Source: Apostichopus japonicus
Taxonomy: Eukaryota > Echinodermata > Holothuroidea > Aspidochirotida > Stichopodidae
Direction of reading: 5' to 3'
DNA length: 62,000 nt
NCBI RefSeq assembly: GCF_037975245.1
Contig: NC_092579.1
Span: 28,980,166 to 29,042,165, forward strand
Position numbers and translations under genes: made by a program. Positions 10,706 through 22,008 of this stretch are shown here, piece after piece. The stretch's first letter is position 1; every line of letters starts with the position of its first letter. The notes below the pieces were generated by a model. The model worked only from the letters and a program-made list of their open reading frames with translations, made no database searches and was not told where the DNA came from.

Positions 10706-11539
10706 GGGTGGAGGATTGATTTGCCGACGGATCTGGAAGTGGTGACTGAAATGGGGGTGTCCCCCTCCCCTTTGGAACATTTTTAGTTTTGAAACTTCCT
10801 TAGATGCAATCTGGTGCATATTTTAAGTCAAATTTGGCACCGTAGAATTTCCATTTCGATATTATTTTTATGGCAGTCGGCAGAAGAAGAATTAAATGGG
10901 TCCAATTATCGAACTGTGTTTTCTCTTTCACCGATCGTTGAAATAGTGAAACTAGTGATGAAAATGTTCAGAAAACTTTCCGGTAATGAGAAATAACAAC
11001 GTTCATTGATATACAAGCGAGAAACGTTAAAAATTGTGTACAATTCGTGAGCCGTGTCCTTAAGTTTTCCACGGAGAACGAATGACATCTGACGAATGAC
11101 GTCATTCTGAACAGAGGATAATAACAACACGTTGTCACACGATAGCACGACTCATGGGCTGCGGCCTATACGGAAGCCTTTAATTCCATTTCTTTCACTG
11201 AGTGGCCGGCGATTCTGGCACTCGTCTAGCTGAGCCTGGCTACAGTAGCTATACTGACGGCCGTGACATTATCAGTTATTTGCCGAGAGGTTTTTAACTT
11301 GCAGGCGTCGGGTGATTGGATTGGTGAATGAGTTTATCAGATGAAGAACTGGAAAATCGAAATAACCGATAAACAAGCTCCCGTTCTCCTTTTCTCTATT
11401 CAGCTTTCCTTCTTTCTTCCCCTTCCGCTCTCTTCACCTTTTCTCCTTTTGCCGACAGACCCAAAATTTGCCGACAGCGACGAAATTATTGGGGGTGTGA
11501 CACCCCCACACCACCCCCCCCCACCCGCTCGCTACGCCC

Positions 11540-11718
11540 TTGCACGCGGAATTATCCAAACTGTTTCCAAAAGAACCGATTCTAGCCTACAAAGGGCCCA
11601 AAATCTCAAAGATTTACTTGTTAACTCAAGGTTTCATACTAACGAAGAATCAGCTGACTCTCATGACTCTCAAGGTTCACACGAAGCTCTTTTAGATGCT
11701 CTTATAGCTGCACTATGA
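11540..11718 (+). pseudogene. Possible Penelope-like linker fragment
   Basis: The open stretch includes L-Q-R-A-Q-N-L-K-D-L-L-V-N-S-R-F. This resembles the conserved R-x-x-N-L-x-D-x-L-V segment between RT and the endonuclease of Penelope-like elements. It ends at TGA 11716-11718 without a recognisable GIY-YIG domain. The fragment probably belongs to the same decayed insertion as 10229-10705. Confidence 0.45.
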
Positions 11719-12344
11719 GTCCATAAAAAATCCTGCACAGAAAATAGATGCATTTTGAGAACGAGACGCCCAGGCCGAATATAAAATATTCAAAGGCTAC
11801 TACTGATGAAGCTCCTCCTATAAAGTTTGAGAGCAGAAACCGGTCTAGTTGGTCATAAGAACCTACACTAGTCTCTCCTACTATTAACAGTACACTCAAT
11901 TCACCTAATAGGTGCAATTATGTTTCAACACGAGGAGCATGCTATAAGTTCATGTTCCTCGGGCCCTCCCTTAAAAATACTTCAGGTTCTTGGCGACTAC
12001 GTTGCGTTAGATAGTGTAAAACCGCCTATACACCCTTTCATTCAGATAATTATGATATACTTGCTAACTGTGCATTGATTTTCTCTGACAGTAATAGTCA
12101 GCACTATAGTACTGAGCCGTATCTAATTAATACGTGATGTCGCGTGGGCCTGATAAATTGCCTTAGTTTCAAATTTGGAATAAAAACGATCGCGTCTCAG
12201 GGAAGAGCAGCTGGATATATATTAGGCTTTTCTTTCACCAAGTTATGCCTATTAGGAATTTGAAGTACTCCCACATAAAAAAACGCAACTGATTTCCAAA
12301 AAGGGGGGGCCGGGGCCGGGTCGGCCCCCCTGGATCCGCCCCTG

Positions 12345-15300
12345 CTTTCGGAAATAGGCCCAGTAGCCAGATTGGAGCACCAGGCCTTCACCCCACTCCC
12401 TTCACCCTTACCATGCAGACTAGCGTGTCCCAATCTGCCAATATAGTTTCACTTTCTAATAATTATCTTTTATAACAACAGTTGCCTTAAAATCCATATA
12501 TATCCCGAGAAGGGAAGCTTGGAGCAATACGGTATTTAATATGTAATTGTAACACGTAAAGTACAAGAAGCCTGTTTTTTTTTTGGTCAAATTGTGGAAA
12601 CCTAGTTTCATAGCCTACCGTATCTCCAATCGACCAGACAATTAGATAACATGTGCGTTACGCCTCATTAGAATAGGAGAGGTTGTTGGCAATGGGAAAT
12701 TATCCTATGGGCATTCGTAGGTAGTTTCAGAGAAGCCAACCAAACCGCTATTTGCATACGTCACTGCATACATACATGTAAATAAAGGTGCATGTACTGC
12801 TTGTATAATACAACGGAAAAGTAAAATTGGGTTCGTTAATTGACACAAAATCGCGAAGGAAAAAATGTTTCGTGCCATTCCCTATGCATTTCATACATGC
12901 CATCAGTCATAATATACAACAATTTAATGAGTTTTGAGACAATTTTGCTATTATTACTGCTAGGTTTTCTGCAAAGATTTTCACTCAATACCAGTGGCGA
13001 ATGGAAGATAGATGCTCTTTCAACCTTAGGTTTTCATTGCGTAAAAAATCGATTTGATTGAGTCAGTGCAGTGGAGTAATAGCTATTTGTTTTTGGTCAT
13101 TAACCTGCAGCTAAAGACAAGACAAGTAATTGGGGAAATGTACGAATCGAGCTAATCGAATAGTGGTTCAAAGTAGCAGTGAGGTACTGTATACTATAGG
13201 CTTATGAATCGCGCACACCTAGCTACTGTACAATGTATGACTAGAAGTAGATGGGCCCTAATGTAACAGAAGGCAAGACATCTTTGTTGTAGTTTGCAGA
13301 TGTTTTATTTTTAATTGTTGGAGACAGTACAGTGCAGTAGGCTTAGCTGCTTATTTATGATTCTATGACATAATGACATGTTTTATTTTGTTCATCACTC
13401 ACTTTTGGTGGAGAAAAGTTTAAATTTATTTTGCACAGAAACAAATTTCCAATGTGGAATTACGTAACACCATGTATCTGCCTCAGTGCCTAAACTTTAT
13501 TAATAGAAAGTCTTGATGTTGTAGAATTGTCTTTAAGGAATTGCGATGACATGTCTTTAATATATTGTTATGACATTGTTATCGCAAGCGTTAAAATATT
13601 CAGATGAAACGAACGATTTTGGAAATATAATGTCACTATCAATGGTTTTTGACAAGGGTTGGGCGAGGGGGAGAACGAAGTAGATGAAACATGAGGAACA
13701 TTGGACATAGAGTAGTAGGATTGGGAGGGGGGTTGTGGGGTGGTGTGTCTCTAAGGAGTTGAGATGAAATGTTATCGCGAGCGTCAGTTAAGAAAAATGG
13801 CATTGTTATCATAAGCGTTAATCATACTCAGATTAAATGAGTACCGTGCGAGAAACATATTTCTGCTGTGGTGGAAACGGGAGGGAGGAGGGGGGGGGGG
13901 GTGATTGAGAGGTGAGGAAGTTTCATGGGGAGCCTTAAGGACGTCTGGGAAATCCAAAACGTTTGGCGTCATATCAGTGCATCGAGCAGCATATTGATAT
14001 GCCGGTATCGGACCGTTTTGTCGGTAAAAAGATAATGAATATGGTCCAGGGCAGTATCAGCTTTATCCACCGACAGCTTTTACATATACCTATGCTCTTA
14101 CCATTGACCTACAGCTCCCTACCCCCCCCCCAGTCCCCACCCACCACCACCGAGCATAATGGATATGGCTCAATCGCAGTAGTCTGGTTGTAAGATTTCT
14201 CGGCTTGCAGTGTCTTATTGAAGAATCATGTTATGATATTATTTTATTTTACATTCAGAGACGAGATGAATTGCTGCCCACAAGCTCTCAAAAACGACTA
14301 TATTGTCATGATAAGTGTGTTAAATTAATTATGCTATGCCTAAACTCATTATTTACATATATTAAAATCAAGATGGACGGTATACCGCTTGAAATAGTCG
14401 AAACGAATTAAACTGCATTCTTAAACATGATATATTCAAATTAATCCGCAGAGTAAAATATACAATCGTAATACAAAGAAAATGAAAAATGAAAAAGAGC
14501 CCTCAAGAAATACATTGACACACGTATAGCATATATTAGAAATAAAAAGATAAAAATTTACTTGTACAAATTTTGTCATTGGTGTTGCTAAACAACAGAT
14601 GGTCAGTATATAGCTTAATGTTACTTACATGCGTTTACATCTGTGTATCCCTCATTAAAACCTGATTGAAACCTGAAAAATACTGATCTTTCTCTTTTTA
14701 ATTCCGTGTGGTATAGATGTTTTAATATCATCCTTTACTTAACCTTTGAACCCCTCAGAATAATCCATGCACATGTTGTCACACGTTACGCAGTGGAAAT
14801 GGATATCTTAACAAACCTTCTGCCTTTCCTCTCCTTCTCTTTGCCAATATTAAAAAGGGGAACTTTCTTAATACTCAGTTTTTATTCTATAGGCCTTCCA
14901 TTCGAGATCTCCCGCCCTCCCCCATTCACCTTCCCTGTTATTCCACGACGCTGTTATTGACTTATTGTTGAAACTGGTTCGAGATGGAGATGGGTGTAGA
15001 AGTGACATCATATTAGTTCAAATAAAGTTGATCATATATTTGAAAACAGCTATTGATATTACAAAGGAATATTCCGGTAGTAAAAGTTGATTGCTCAATA
15101 TAAATGCTGAAAATTTCCACCAACCATAGGTCTAAATCACATTCTCATAGACTTTTGAATCGCAAAGATATGTAATTTTCAAATATGTTGGTATTTTGTG
15201 AATGTATATCTGGCAACAATAGATAATGAGGTCATCACGCCAAATTCAGCTGAAAATGTTTCGTTTCTGATGTAATATGTGACTCACTCCTTCATGGAAG

Positions 15301-15970
15301 AAACTAATATTTCTACGAAAGAAAAGTTGTAATTTGATGAAATACAGACAGCACGTGCCATAACAGGGACTTGCTCGAGTAACACGTGGCTGCGTAGAAT
15401 GAGTTATCGGGTGCAAATTTGTACAAACCTATATTTAAATTAAGGCCTATGTGTGCCTTGCTGACGTGAAGTTAGTGTTACTACACTGTGGGTGGGGACA
15501 GGTGTGGGGACTTTACTAGATTCAGGTGGCCAGTCGTCCATGGGTTCCGTGGACAGTCCCCGAATTCCATTAATCGTCACGTGAACAAAAGTGTCCTGGA
15601 GTTTAAATTAAGTCCCATGAATATGTAACATATGTCGTCATACTATGATGAGACTCAACCACACTGTTACGTATCCTGCATTGGTTGGGTTATGGTGATA
15701 TTATATATCATTATGGCATGTATGCTTTATGGTAAGATCATCATAATAAAAGTAACCAATTTCACCTGTTTCAAATCCTCGAATATACGTCACTCAAGTC
15801 GGGTTTGACCGTTGATGGTTAAAGCTATGTGTAAACTGTTCATTATCCATTCAAGAAGTATATAATTATGTCCAGCTTTTTTTGTCCCACAATAACAGCC
15901 CCCACCCATCACCCCACCCACCACCTCCGTCCATGTCCAATGTTATAGCCAGATCTACCGTAGTTCGACA
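12345..15970. other. Long AT-rich spacer of the A-B unit, non-coding
   Basis: Nearly identical to 56641-60239 and related in blocks to 30540-34690, 17390-20580, 41280-43400 and 46750-49600. Short open frames such as 12840-13061 and 13963-14193 recur at 57116 and 58245 only because the DNA is duplicated. It contains G-rich runs (13726-13741, 13885-13900), a C-rich run near 14120 and the downstream module of gene fragment B from about 15660. No gene or RNA is recognised. Confidence 0.6.
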
Positions 15971-17382
15971 TCAGACATGTCTATCAAATGTGTGTAAGTC
16001 CAGATGAAGAGGTTCGCTCCCTGCAGCTTGTGAGAAGATGAAAAATCCCAACGCTACATTCCAATCAAAACTTTTCACGTCTTCCTTTTCAAATGCATAG
16101 CATACGGCGTTAGTAATGCTTACAAGGGCGGCGGAACCGGGGGGGGGGCACAGGGGGCACGTGCCCCCCACTTTTCCTCAGGTTAAAAATGTGCCCTTTT
16201 TCTACATAAAAAATTCTAAATAAAAAAGAGTTTACAAAGCGAAACCCACGTCGAATGAAATATTTCGGGAAGTTTTAAATGTTTACTACCATAGGCGTAG
16301 GAGCCCAATTTGATTTGGGGGGCTGTAGCGACTTGCCCGAAAAATATTACCAAATTTTTTGCTATAGCATATTGACGAATATCTAAAATTAACTGGAAAA
16401 TGACATAACATAGAAACGTTGTGGGCGGCACAGGGGGCACATGCCCCCCCCCCCACTTTTCCTCAGGTTAAAAATGTGCCATTTTCTACATAAAAAAAAA
16501 TTGAGGTGTCTCAAGTTAGCAAGAGGCTGGGGAACCAGAATGAACACTCGGGAAGGGCCGTTTCCAGCCATCTGATGGGCTTGTAAAACCAAAAATTTTC
16601 TTGTACGCTCCGCGCCAACCGATGGTTGCGCTCCGCTCAGATAGTCGTGCATACAACTTTGCAAATCCTGGCTACGCCTCTGAATTTTAATGAATTTCTG
16701 TGGGTCAAAGTCAAAGCTATTTCGAATGGAAAAATTTGTAAGATATTGACAAGAAATAAACTCTAATTCGGAAGATTCCTACGTTAGCAACTAGCATGAT
16801 TTCACCTCATTTTGTCTCAAAAGAAAACTTGTTCCTTGTTTCCCAATTTGCACATTGGATATTGCAGTGCTAGTATGCATATTTTCCTTGAGGGGGGGGG
16901 GGGGGCGTTGATGAAGTGATGTGTATACGCATATAAGATAATACAATAAGAGTTACAAAGGGTACTAAATATAAGGCTCCATCAGTCCAATCGACTTTCT
17001 GCAAAGTGCCCTTTGATGTCGGTGCCCCCCCCAGATTAAAAGTTCTTCCGCCGCCCTTGAATGCTTATGCTACAATCTTCACTGATTGGAAGCGGAAAGA
17101 TGGAGAACTTGACACCTGTTTCAGTGTGGATATCGGTGTGTGCGATGACTCTTCGTTTGGTTCCTGTCTGACTTTCGATTCTGAATACTAATATCAATTT
17201 AAAGGTCTTTAAAAGTTTTGGAAGCTGGTAGTTTACAGTTACAAACTCAAACTTTCCAGAAGGAATTTCCAATCGGCACTCTTCTACTTGTCGTTTAACA
17301 CTGTGTTCGCCTGCCGTTACTTGGTAAACGGGAATGTTACGGTTCTCCAAGTGTACGGGCCTTCCAACGTACGTACTATGTA
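15971..17382 (-). pseudogene. Gene fragment B: 3' remnant of a BTB-BACK gene
   Basis: This fragment carries only the last ~160 codons of the C-terminal domain. It matches gene G almost base for base (15971-16122 plus 17060-17382 correspond to 60240-60707). Homology stops at ACGTACGTACTAT, and unrelated sequence follows, so BTB, BACK and exon 1 are absent. A hAT-like element at 16123-17059 further splits the remaining coding sequence, which otherwise keeps its frame across the duplicated AATGCTTA. It is non-functional as a BTB protein. The junction at 17382 looks like a deletion or unequal-exchange breakpoint. Confidence 0.9.
16123..17059. mobile_element. hAT-like element inserted in gene fragment B (937 bp)
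   Basis: The 14-bp inverted ends are CAAGGGCGGCGGAA and TTCCGCCGCCCTTG. They are flanked by a perfect 8-bp duplication AATGCTTA (16115-16122, 17060-17067). Paralogous genes carry the single uninterrupted site TAATGCTTATGC. The interior holds a ~60-bp direct duplication (16150-16213 and 16432-16492), a nested hAT-type end ATAGGCGTAGG at about 16291, and the GC-rich core at 16603-16645. No transposase ORF is present. Confidence 0.92.
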
Positions 17383-20300
17383 CGTTTTCTCTAGTCTTGT
17401 TTAAAAAAACCTTCTAAGTAAGCCTTGTCATTACAATGTGCCCCTTTGTGGTTTCGATGATAATCGTAGCCTATGTAGTCATGCAGGCGTGTGTGTGTGT
17501 GTGTATGTGTGTGACGGCTTGCTTGTAAACACGATATCTCAAGAAGGAAAGCTTGTACCAATCTCATATTTTGTGTGATGAAGTACCACATTGAGTAGAA
17601 GAAGGCTATTGTTTTTGAGGGAGGTCACTAGAGGTCAAATTGTAAAACCTTGTAAACACGACATCTCCAGGGAAACTTGGACCAATCTCATATTTAATAC
17701 GTAGTTGTGACACATTAAGTACAAGAAGCCTAATTTTTTGGTCATTTTGGAGTCACAAGAAGTCAATGTGGAACCTTGTTTCATAATCTACCGTATCTCC
17801 AATCGACCATCCTGTTAGATAACAAATGTGCGTTACGCCTCATGAGACTTGGAGAGGTTGTTGGCAATGAGAAATTAGCTTATGGGCATTCGTAGATAGT
17901 ATCAGAGAAGTCAGAGAGTAAAAGGATACTACTTTGAGCCTAATGTTATACTCGTTAATTGACCTTGAACAGAGAGGCCTACCGTGAAAATGTACGAGAA
18001 ATTCATACATTAATAATATCTCAGCGAATGGACTCTAACCGATACAGAAATACGACTCAGAAGTAGATGGAGGCTGCCAATATCACAATCACTTCAAAAG
18101 ATAAGTCCAGAAAGCAGATTTTAGACATGATGAACATAGGAATTTGGCCTAAATAACGATGTCACTACGGACGCCGTTAATGGCATATATACAACGTGTG
18201 TCCAAGCACTTTCGTAAGAAGAATCTGCTTTAAGTTAAGGAGGCTCAGGAAGGATTAATTAAAAAAACAAATATCGTCGCGTGCTGCGTTTCACGAGGAC
18301 ATGTCATGCATTAGGATGGAAGAGTACCAGTATAGGGGGTTGAAGAGGGGTTTAATTGACGGTGTAACCAGGGAACGTCATTCTAAGACAACCAAATTCA
18401 GTCATAAAGTCATAATTTAATTAATTCTTGCTCCAGCTGCTTCTTCTTTTCGACGATGTGACGAAGATCAAAATGTATTTCTTTAACAGACATGTGGGTG
18501 GGGAGGGGTAAGGGCAGGGTCAAACCCGATGGGACGATTTGGGGTGCGTCTTTAAGGAATTGTGATGACATTATTATTTCGAGCGTTAAAGATGTCAGAT
18601 TATATGAATGACCTAGGAAATATTATGTCACTTATCAATGGTATTTTACAAGGGTTGTGAGAGGGGGAGAACTAAGTAGATTTAAAAGGGGAAATATGAG
18701 GATCATTGGACACGGGGGAGGGGGGGGGGTGGCGGTTTGGGTGTGAGTCTCTAAGTTATGCTATGCTATCGCGGGCGTTAAACATCTTTCGACAAAATCA
18801 TTTCAAATGATCAAAGAAATTGAAAAAAAAACACCTTCTGAGTCATAATGTAAATAATCCCTGCTCTTGCTGCATTTTCTTTTCGACGATGTGACGATAA
18901 TCAAAGGGTATTTCTGGGATGGGGAAAGGGGGGGGGTGGGGCAAACCAGATGGAACGATTTTGGGGTGCGTCAGCTTAATAAACTGTGGTGATATTGTTA
19001 TCGTAAGCGTTTAACATATTCAGAAAAACATGAGTATCGGGCGAGAAACATATTTCTGCGGTGGGGGAGACGGGGATGGGGTGTTCATGGGGAGCCTGAA
19101 TGTCATGCGGGAGATCCTAAATTGTGGGGGAGGCGAATGGGACGGGGCGTTGAAGGGAGAGGATGTTTTTTTGGGGGGGGGGGGTGGGAGCCTTAAGGAC
19201 GTGTGCGAGATCCAAAACTGTTGGCGTCATATCAGTGCATCGAGCAGCATATTGGTAGGTCGGGACTCGGACAGTTTTGTCGGTAAAGAGATAATAAATA
19301 TGGTCCAGGGCAGTATCAGCTTTATCCATCGACATAGTGCATTTCAGCTTTTACATAAACCTATGCTCTTACCATTGACCTACAGCTCCCTACCCCCCCC
19401 CCCACTCCACACCCACTGCCACCGAGCATAATTGATATGGGTCAATCCCAGTAGTCTGGTTGTAAGATTTCCAGGCTTGCACTGATTTATTGAAGGATCA
19501 TGTTATGATATTATTTTATTTTACATTCGTAGGCGAGATGAAGTGCTGCCTACATGCCCACAAAAACGACTATATGATCATGCATTTATCATGATAAGTG
19601 TGTTAAATTGATTATGCTAGGCCTCAACTCATTTGCATATATTAAAATCAAGATGGACGGTATACCGTTGTAAATAGTCGAAACGAATTACACTGCATTC
19701 TTAAACAGCGAGATGAAGTGCTGCCTACACGCCTACTCAAACGACTACTTTACCATGCATTTATCAGTTAAAGAAATTTTATCAGTTAAAGAAAACGTTA
19801 GGGCTCAACTCATTTGCATATAAAAATCAAGATGGACGATATTCCGTTTTGAATAGTAGAAACTGCATCTTAAACATGATATATTCAAATTAAACCGTAC
19901 TGTAAAATATACAAACCTAATAAACCAAAACGACCCCCCTAGCCCCCCCCCCTCTCTACCAAGAAAAGCCTAAAAAAATACATTGACACACGTGTAGCAT
20001 ATTACGAATTAAAGATACTAATTTACTTGTACAGATTTTGCCATTAGTGTTGCTAAACAACAGATGGTCAGTATATAGCCAAGATATTTTTGCATGTGTA
20101 TCCTTCATTAACGCCGATTGAAACATGATCTTTTTCTTGAATTTCGTATAGATGTGTTAATATCATCCTTTTTCATTTTGTTCATTTTGGGTTTTTGCTT
20201 AAAGTAATTTTTTCCGTTGCCCGAATGTCTGCGCGTTACCTATCCTGCATTGGTTCGGTTATGGTTATATTATATATCATTATAGAAATGATGCTTTATA

Positions 20301-20580
20301 ATAAGATCAACATAAGAAGAGTAACCACTCTCACCTGTTTCAAATACTTGAATACAAGTCACTCAAGTCGGGTTTGACCGTTGATGATTAAAACTATGTG
20401 TAAACTGTTCATTATCCATTCAAGAAGTATAGAACTATGTGAAGCTGTTTTTTCCAACATACTAGTTGCCCCCCTCCCCACCCCCTTCGTCTACCGTAGT
20501 TCGACCTAAGACATGTCTATCAAGTGAGTAAGTTCAGTTGAAGATGTTCGCTCCTTGCAGCTTGAGGAAATATCCCAACG
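17383..20580. other. Spacer between B and C with degenerate tandem repeats
   Basis: A (GT)n tract lies at 17489-17513. Two degenerate ~120-bp tandem repeats follow at 17524-17770 (TTGTAAACACGA, CCAATCTCATATTT); one related monomer occurs near 12490-12600 and another near 56790-56890. The rest (18180-20580) is related to 41280-43400. Poly-G runs occur at 18715-18730 and 19170-19183. The frame at 19030-19431 is an artefact of G-rich DNA. The downstream module of gene C begins near 20200. No gene is seen. Confidence 0.55.
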
Positions 20581-22008
20581 CTACAAACCAATCCATACTT
20601 TTTCAAATGCATAGCATACGGCGTTAGTAATGCTTATGCTACAATCTTCACTGATCGGAAGCGGAAAGATTGAGAACTTCACTCCTGTTTCAGTGTAGGT
20701 ATCGGTGTGTGCGATGACTCTTCGTTTGGTTCCTGTCTGACTTTCGATTCTGAATACTAATATCAATTTAAAGGTCTTGTCATCAAGTTCAAGTTCTGGA
20801 AGCTGGTAGTTTACAGTTACAAACTCAAATTTTCCAGAAGGAATTTCCAATCGGCACTCTTCTCCACATCGTTTAACACTGTGTTCGCCTGCCGTTACTT
20901 GGTAAACGGGAATGTTACGGTTCTCCACGTGTGAGTGCCTTCTAACGTACATGCTATCCTCTGCCACCTGCTCGCCGTTCTTGATTTTGAAGCGGAGTTC
21001 GTGAAATTTCCTTTGCTCAAACTCCATACTTCTCCCGTCGTACAAGTTGTCGTCCTCATCGTAATATTGGTATCGATTATGTTCCACGATGTAAGGCACG
21101 GGGATTTCCAAATACAGACGTGGTCTCTCCACGTTGATTGGTACCTCGTCAAAACTCTGTTCGTTGAATAGCGCGCGTGTCCACAACGCAGATTCAAGTC
21201 TTCCAGGGAACGCGCTTCTCATCTCATCCATGTATTCCCCGGAGTAAAATTCTCTCAGTTCTGATGTTTTCATTTGTGTGAGACGCAGTAGAGCCAAAAG
21301 ACGATGAAGTTCTCGGGTCTTACCTGCCTGCTTCAAAGCATCCATCTTTGGCTTCAGTTTTTGGAAGATGGCGTACTCACTATCAGCAACGACGTTAGAA
21401 CTTCGGAGGACGTCACAGAGGAAATCGACATCGAAGGAAGAGACCACCTCTGCATCTTCGAAGAAAAGTTCACTCTGGATTCTGAGCATCGTAATCTGGA
21501 CGACTGTCTGTGTAATTTTGCAATTTGCCGCTTGATCCATAAATGTGAGGAGATAGGGCCCAATCGGTAGCACTGCAACTTGTTTGTGTATGAACTGCGT
21601 ACAAACTACCAACAACGGAGCCACGTCGTACTTAGTAGCTAAAAAAATATGATGCAATACCGTCTGAAGGCTGAGGTCTATCGTCTCCGTGTACATGTAA
21701 CGAATAAAGTCTTCCATGGAAGATAAAGATTCGTCATCTTCCAGTATAATTTCAAGAATTTTATCATCGGGGGGCTTGGACCAGCCCTTTTTCCAACGTT
21801 CACTGAGAATAAGCTGCTTTATCGGATTACTCCAACTGGCAACGATTACTTGATGAGCGTATATCTTTCTGTGTCCTTTGGGGCTGATAACGAGATCGGT
21901 AAATGCATAGTTTGGTATGTTGAACAGAGTGGCTACTTTGACTGAGACTGCGCTGCGCGTTCGTTTTGCGTCATCATCTTCGTGATGAGACGAGCGTGTT
22001 GACCACCC
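20581..22008 (-). CDS. Gene C, exon 2: BTB-BACK protein, altered C-terminus
   Basis: This exon has 475 codons plus stop, giving 526 aa with exon 1. Domain order is as in gene A: BTB, BACK, C-terminal domain. It groups with gene E: both read L-E-L-D-D-K-T-F-K where the other members read L-L-K-T-F-K, a 3-codon insertion. Compared with E, 13 bp (CACGTCTTCTTTT) are missing near 20600, between short T runs. The frame therefore shifts and ends F-E-K-V-W-I-G-L, about 23 residues short. The BTB patch W-K-K-G-W-S-K-P-P-D-D is specific to this copy. The acceptor CTTTCCAG before GGG-TGG is intact. The protein is probably still functional if the tail is dispensable. Confidence 0.82.
   Translation of the reverse strand, partial: GWSTRSSHHEDDDAKRTRSAVSVKVATLFNIPNYAFTDLVISPKGHRKIYAHQVIVASWSNPIKQLILSERWKKGWSKPPDDKILEIILEDDESLSSMEDFIRYMYTETIDLSLQTVLHHIFLATKYDVAPLLVVCTQFIHKQVAVLPIGPYLLTFMDQAANCKITQTVVQITMLRIQSELFFEDAEVVSSFDVDFLCDVLRSSNVVADSEYAIFQKLKPKMDALKQAGKTRELHRLLALLRLTQMKTSELREFYSGEYMDEMRSAFPGRLESALWTRALFNEQSFDEVPINVERPRLYLEIPVPYIVEHNRYQYYDEDDNLYDGRSMEFEQRKFHELRFKIKNGEQVAEDSMYVRRHSHVENRNIPVYQVTAGEHSVKRCGEECRLEIPSGKFEFVTVNYQLPELELDDKTFKLILVFRIESQTGTKRRVIAHTDTYTETGVKFSIFPLPISEDCSISITNAVCYAFEKVWIGL

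Larger units (their letters stand above)
10229..12037. repeat. Inverted repeat (~82 bp arms) around the Penelope-like fragments
   Basis: About 82 bp at 10229-10310 recur in reverse complement at 11957-12037 (TATCTAACGCAACGTAGTCG, then GGGAGGGCCCG). The left arm runs straight into the RT fragment. Opposed partial copies are a known arrangement of Penelope-like elements, but chance inversion is equally possible. Confidence 0.65.
8760..12344. mobile_element. Composite hAT-like insertion carrying nested elements (3.6 kb)
   Basis: The ends CAGGGGCGGATCCAGG (8760) and CCTGGATCCGCCCCTG (12344) are perfect 16-bp inverted repeats. They are flanked by a 5-bp repeat CTTTC (8755-8759 and 12345-12349). 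The unoccupied site is at about 56631-56640 in the F unit. Inside are a complete hAT element (8906-9975), itself carrying a MITE (9221-9617), and Penelope-like RT fragments between 10229 and 12037. Relics of other hAT interiors lie around 10700-10815. No intact transposase ORF is present. Confidence 0.75.

Noticed and set aside
12840-13061. 73-codon frame nearly identical at 57116-57337
   Set aside because: The surrounding non-coding DNA is equally identical because of segmental duplication; no domain or codon signal.
13726-13900. Poly-G runs as possible G-quadruplex regulators
   Set aside because: Runs vary in length between paralogous spacers and sit at repeat boundaries or slippage-prone sites; no sign of constraint.
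19030-19431. 133-codon frame
   Set aside because: G-rich low-complexity spacer; not open in the paralogous spacers.
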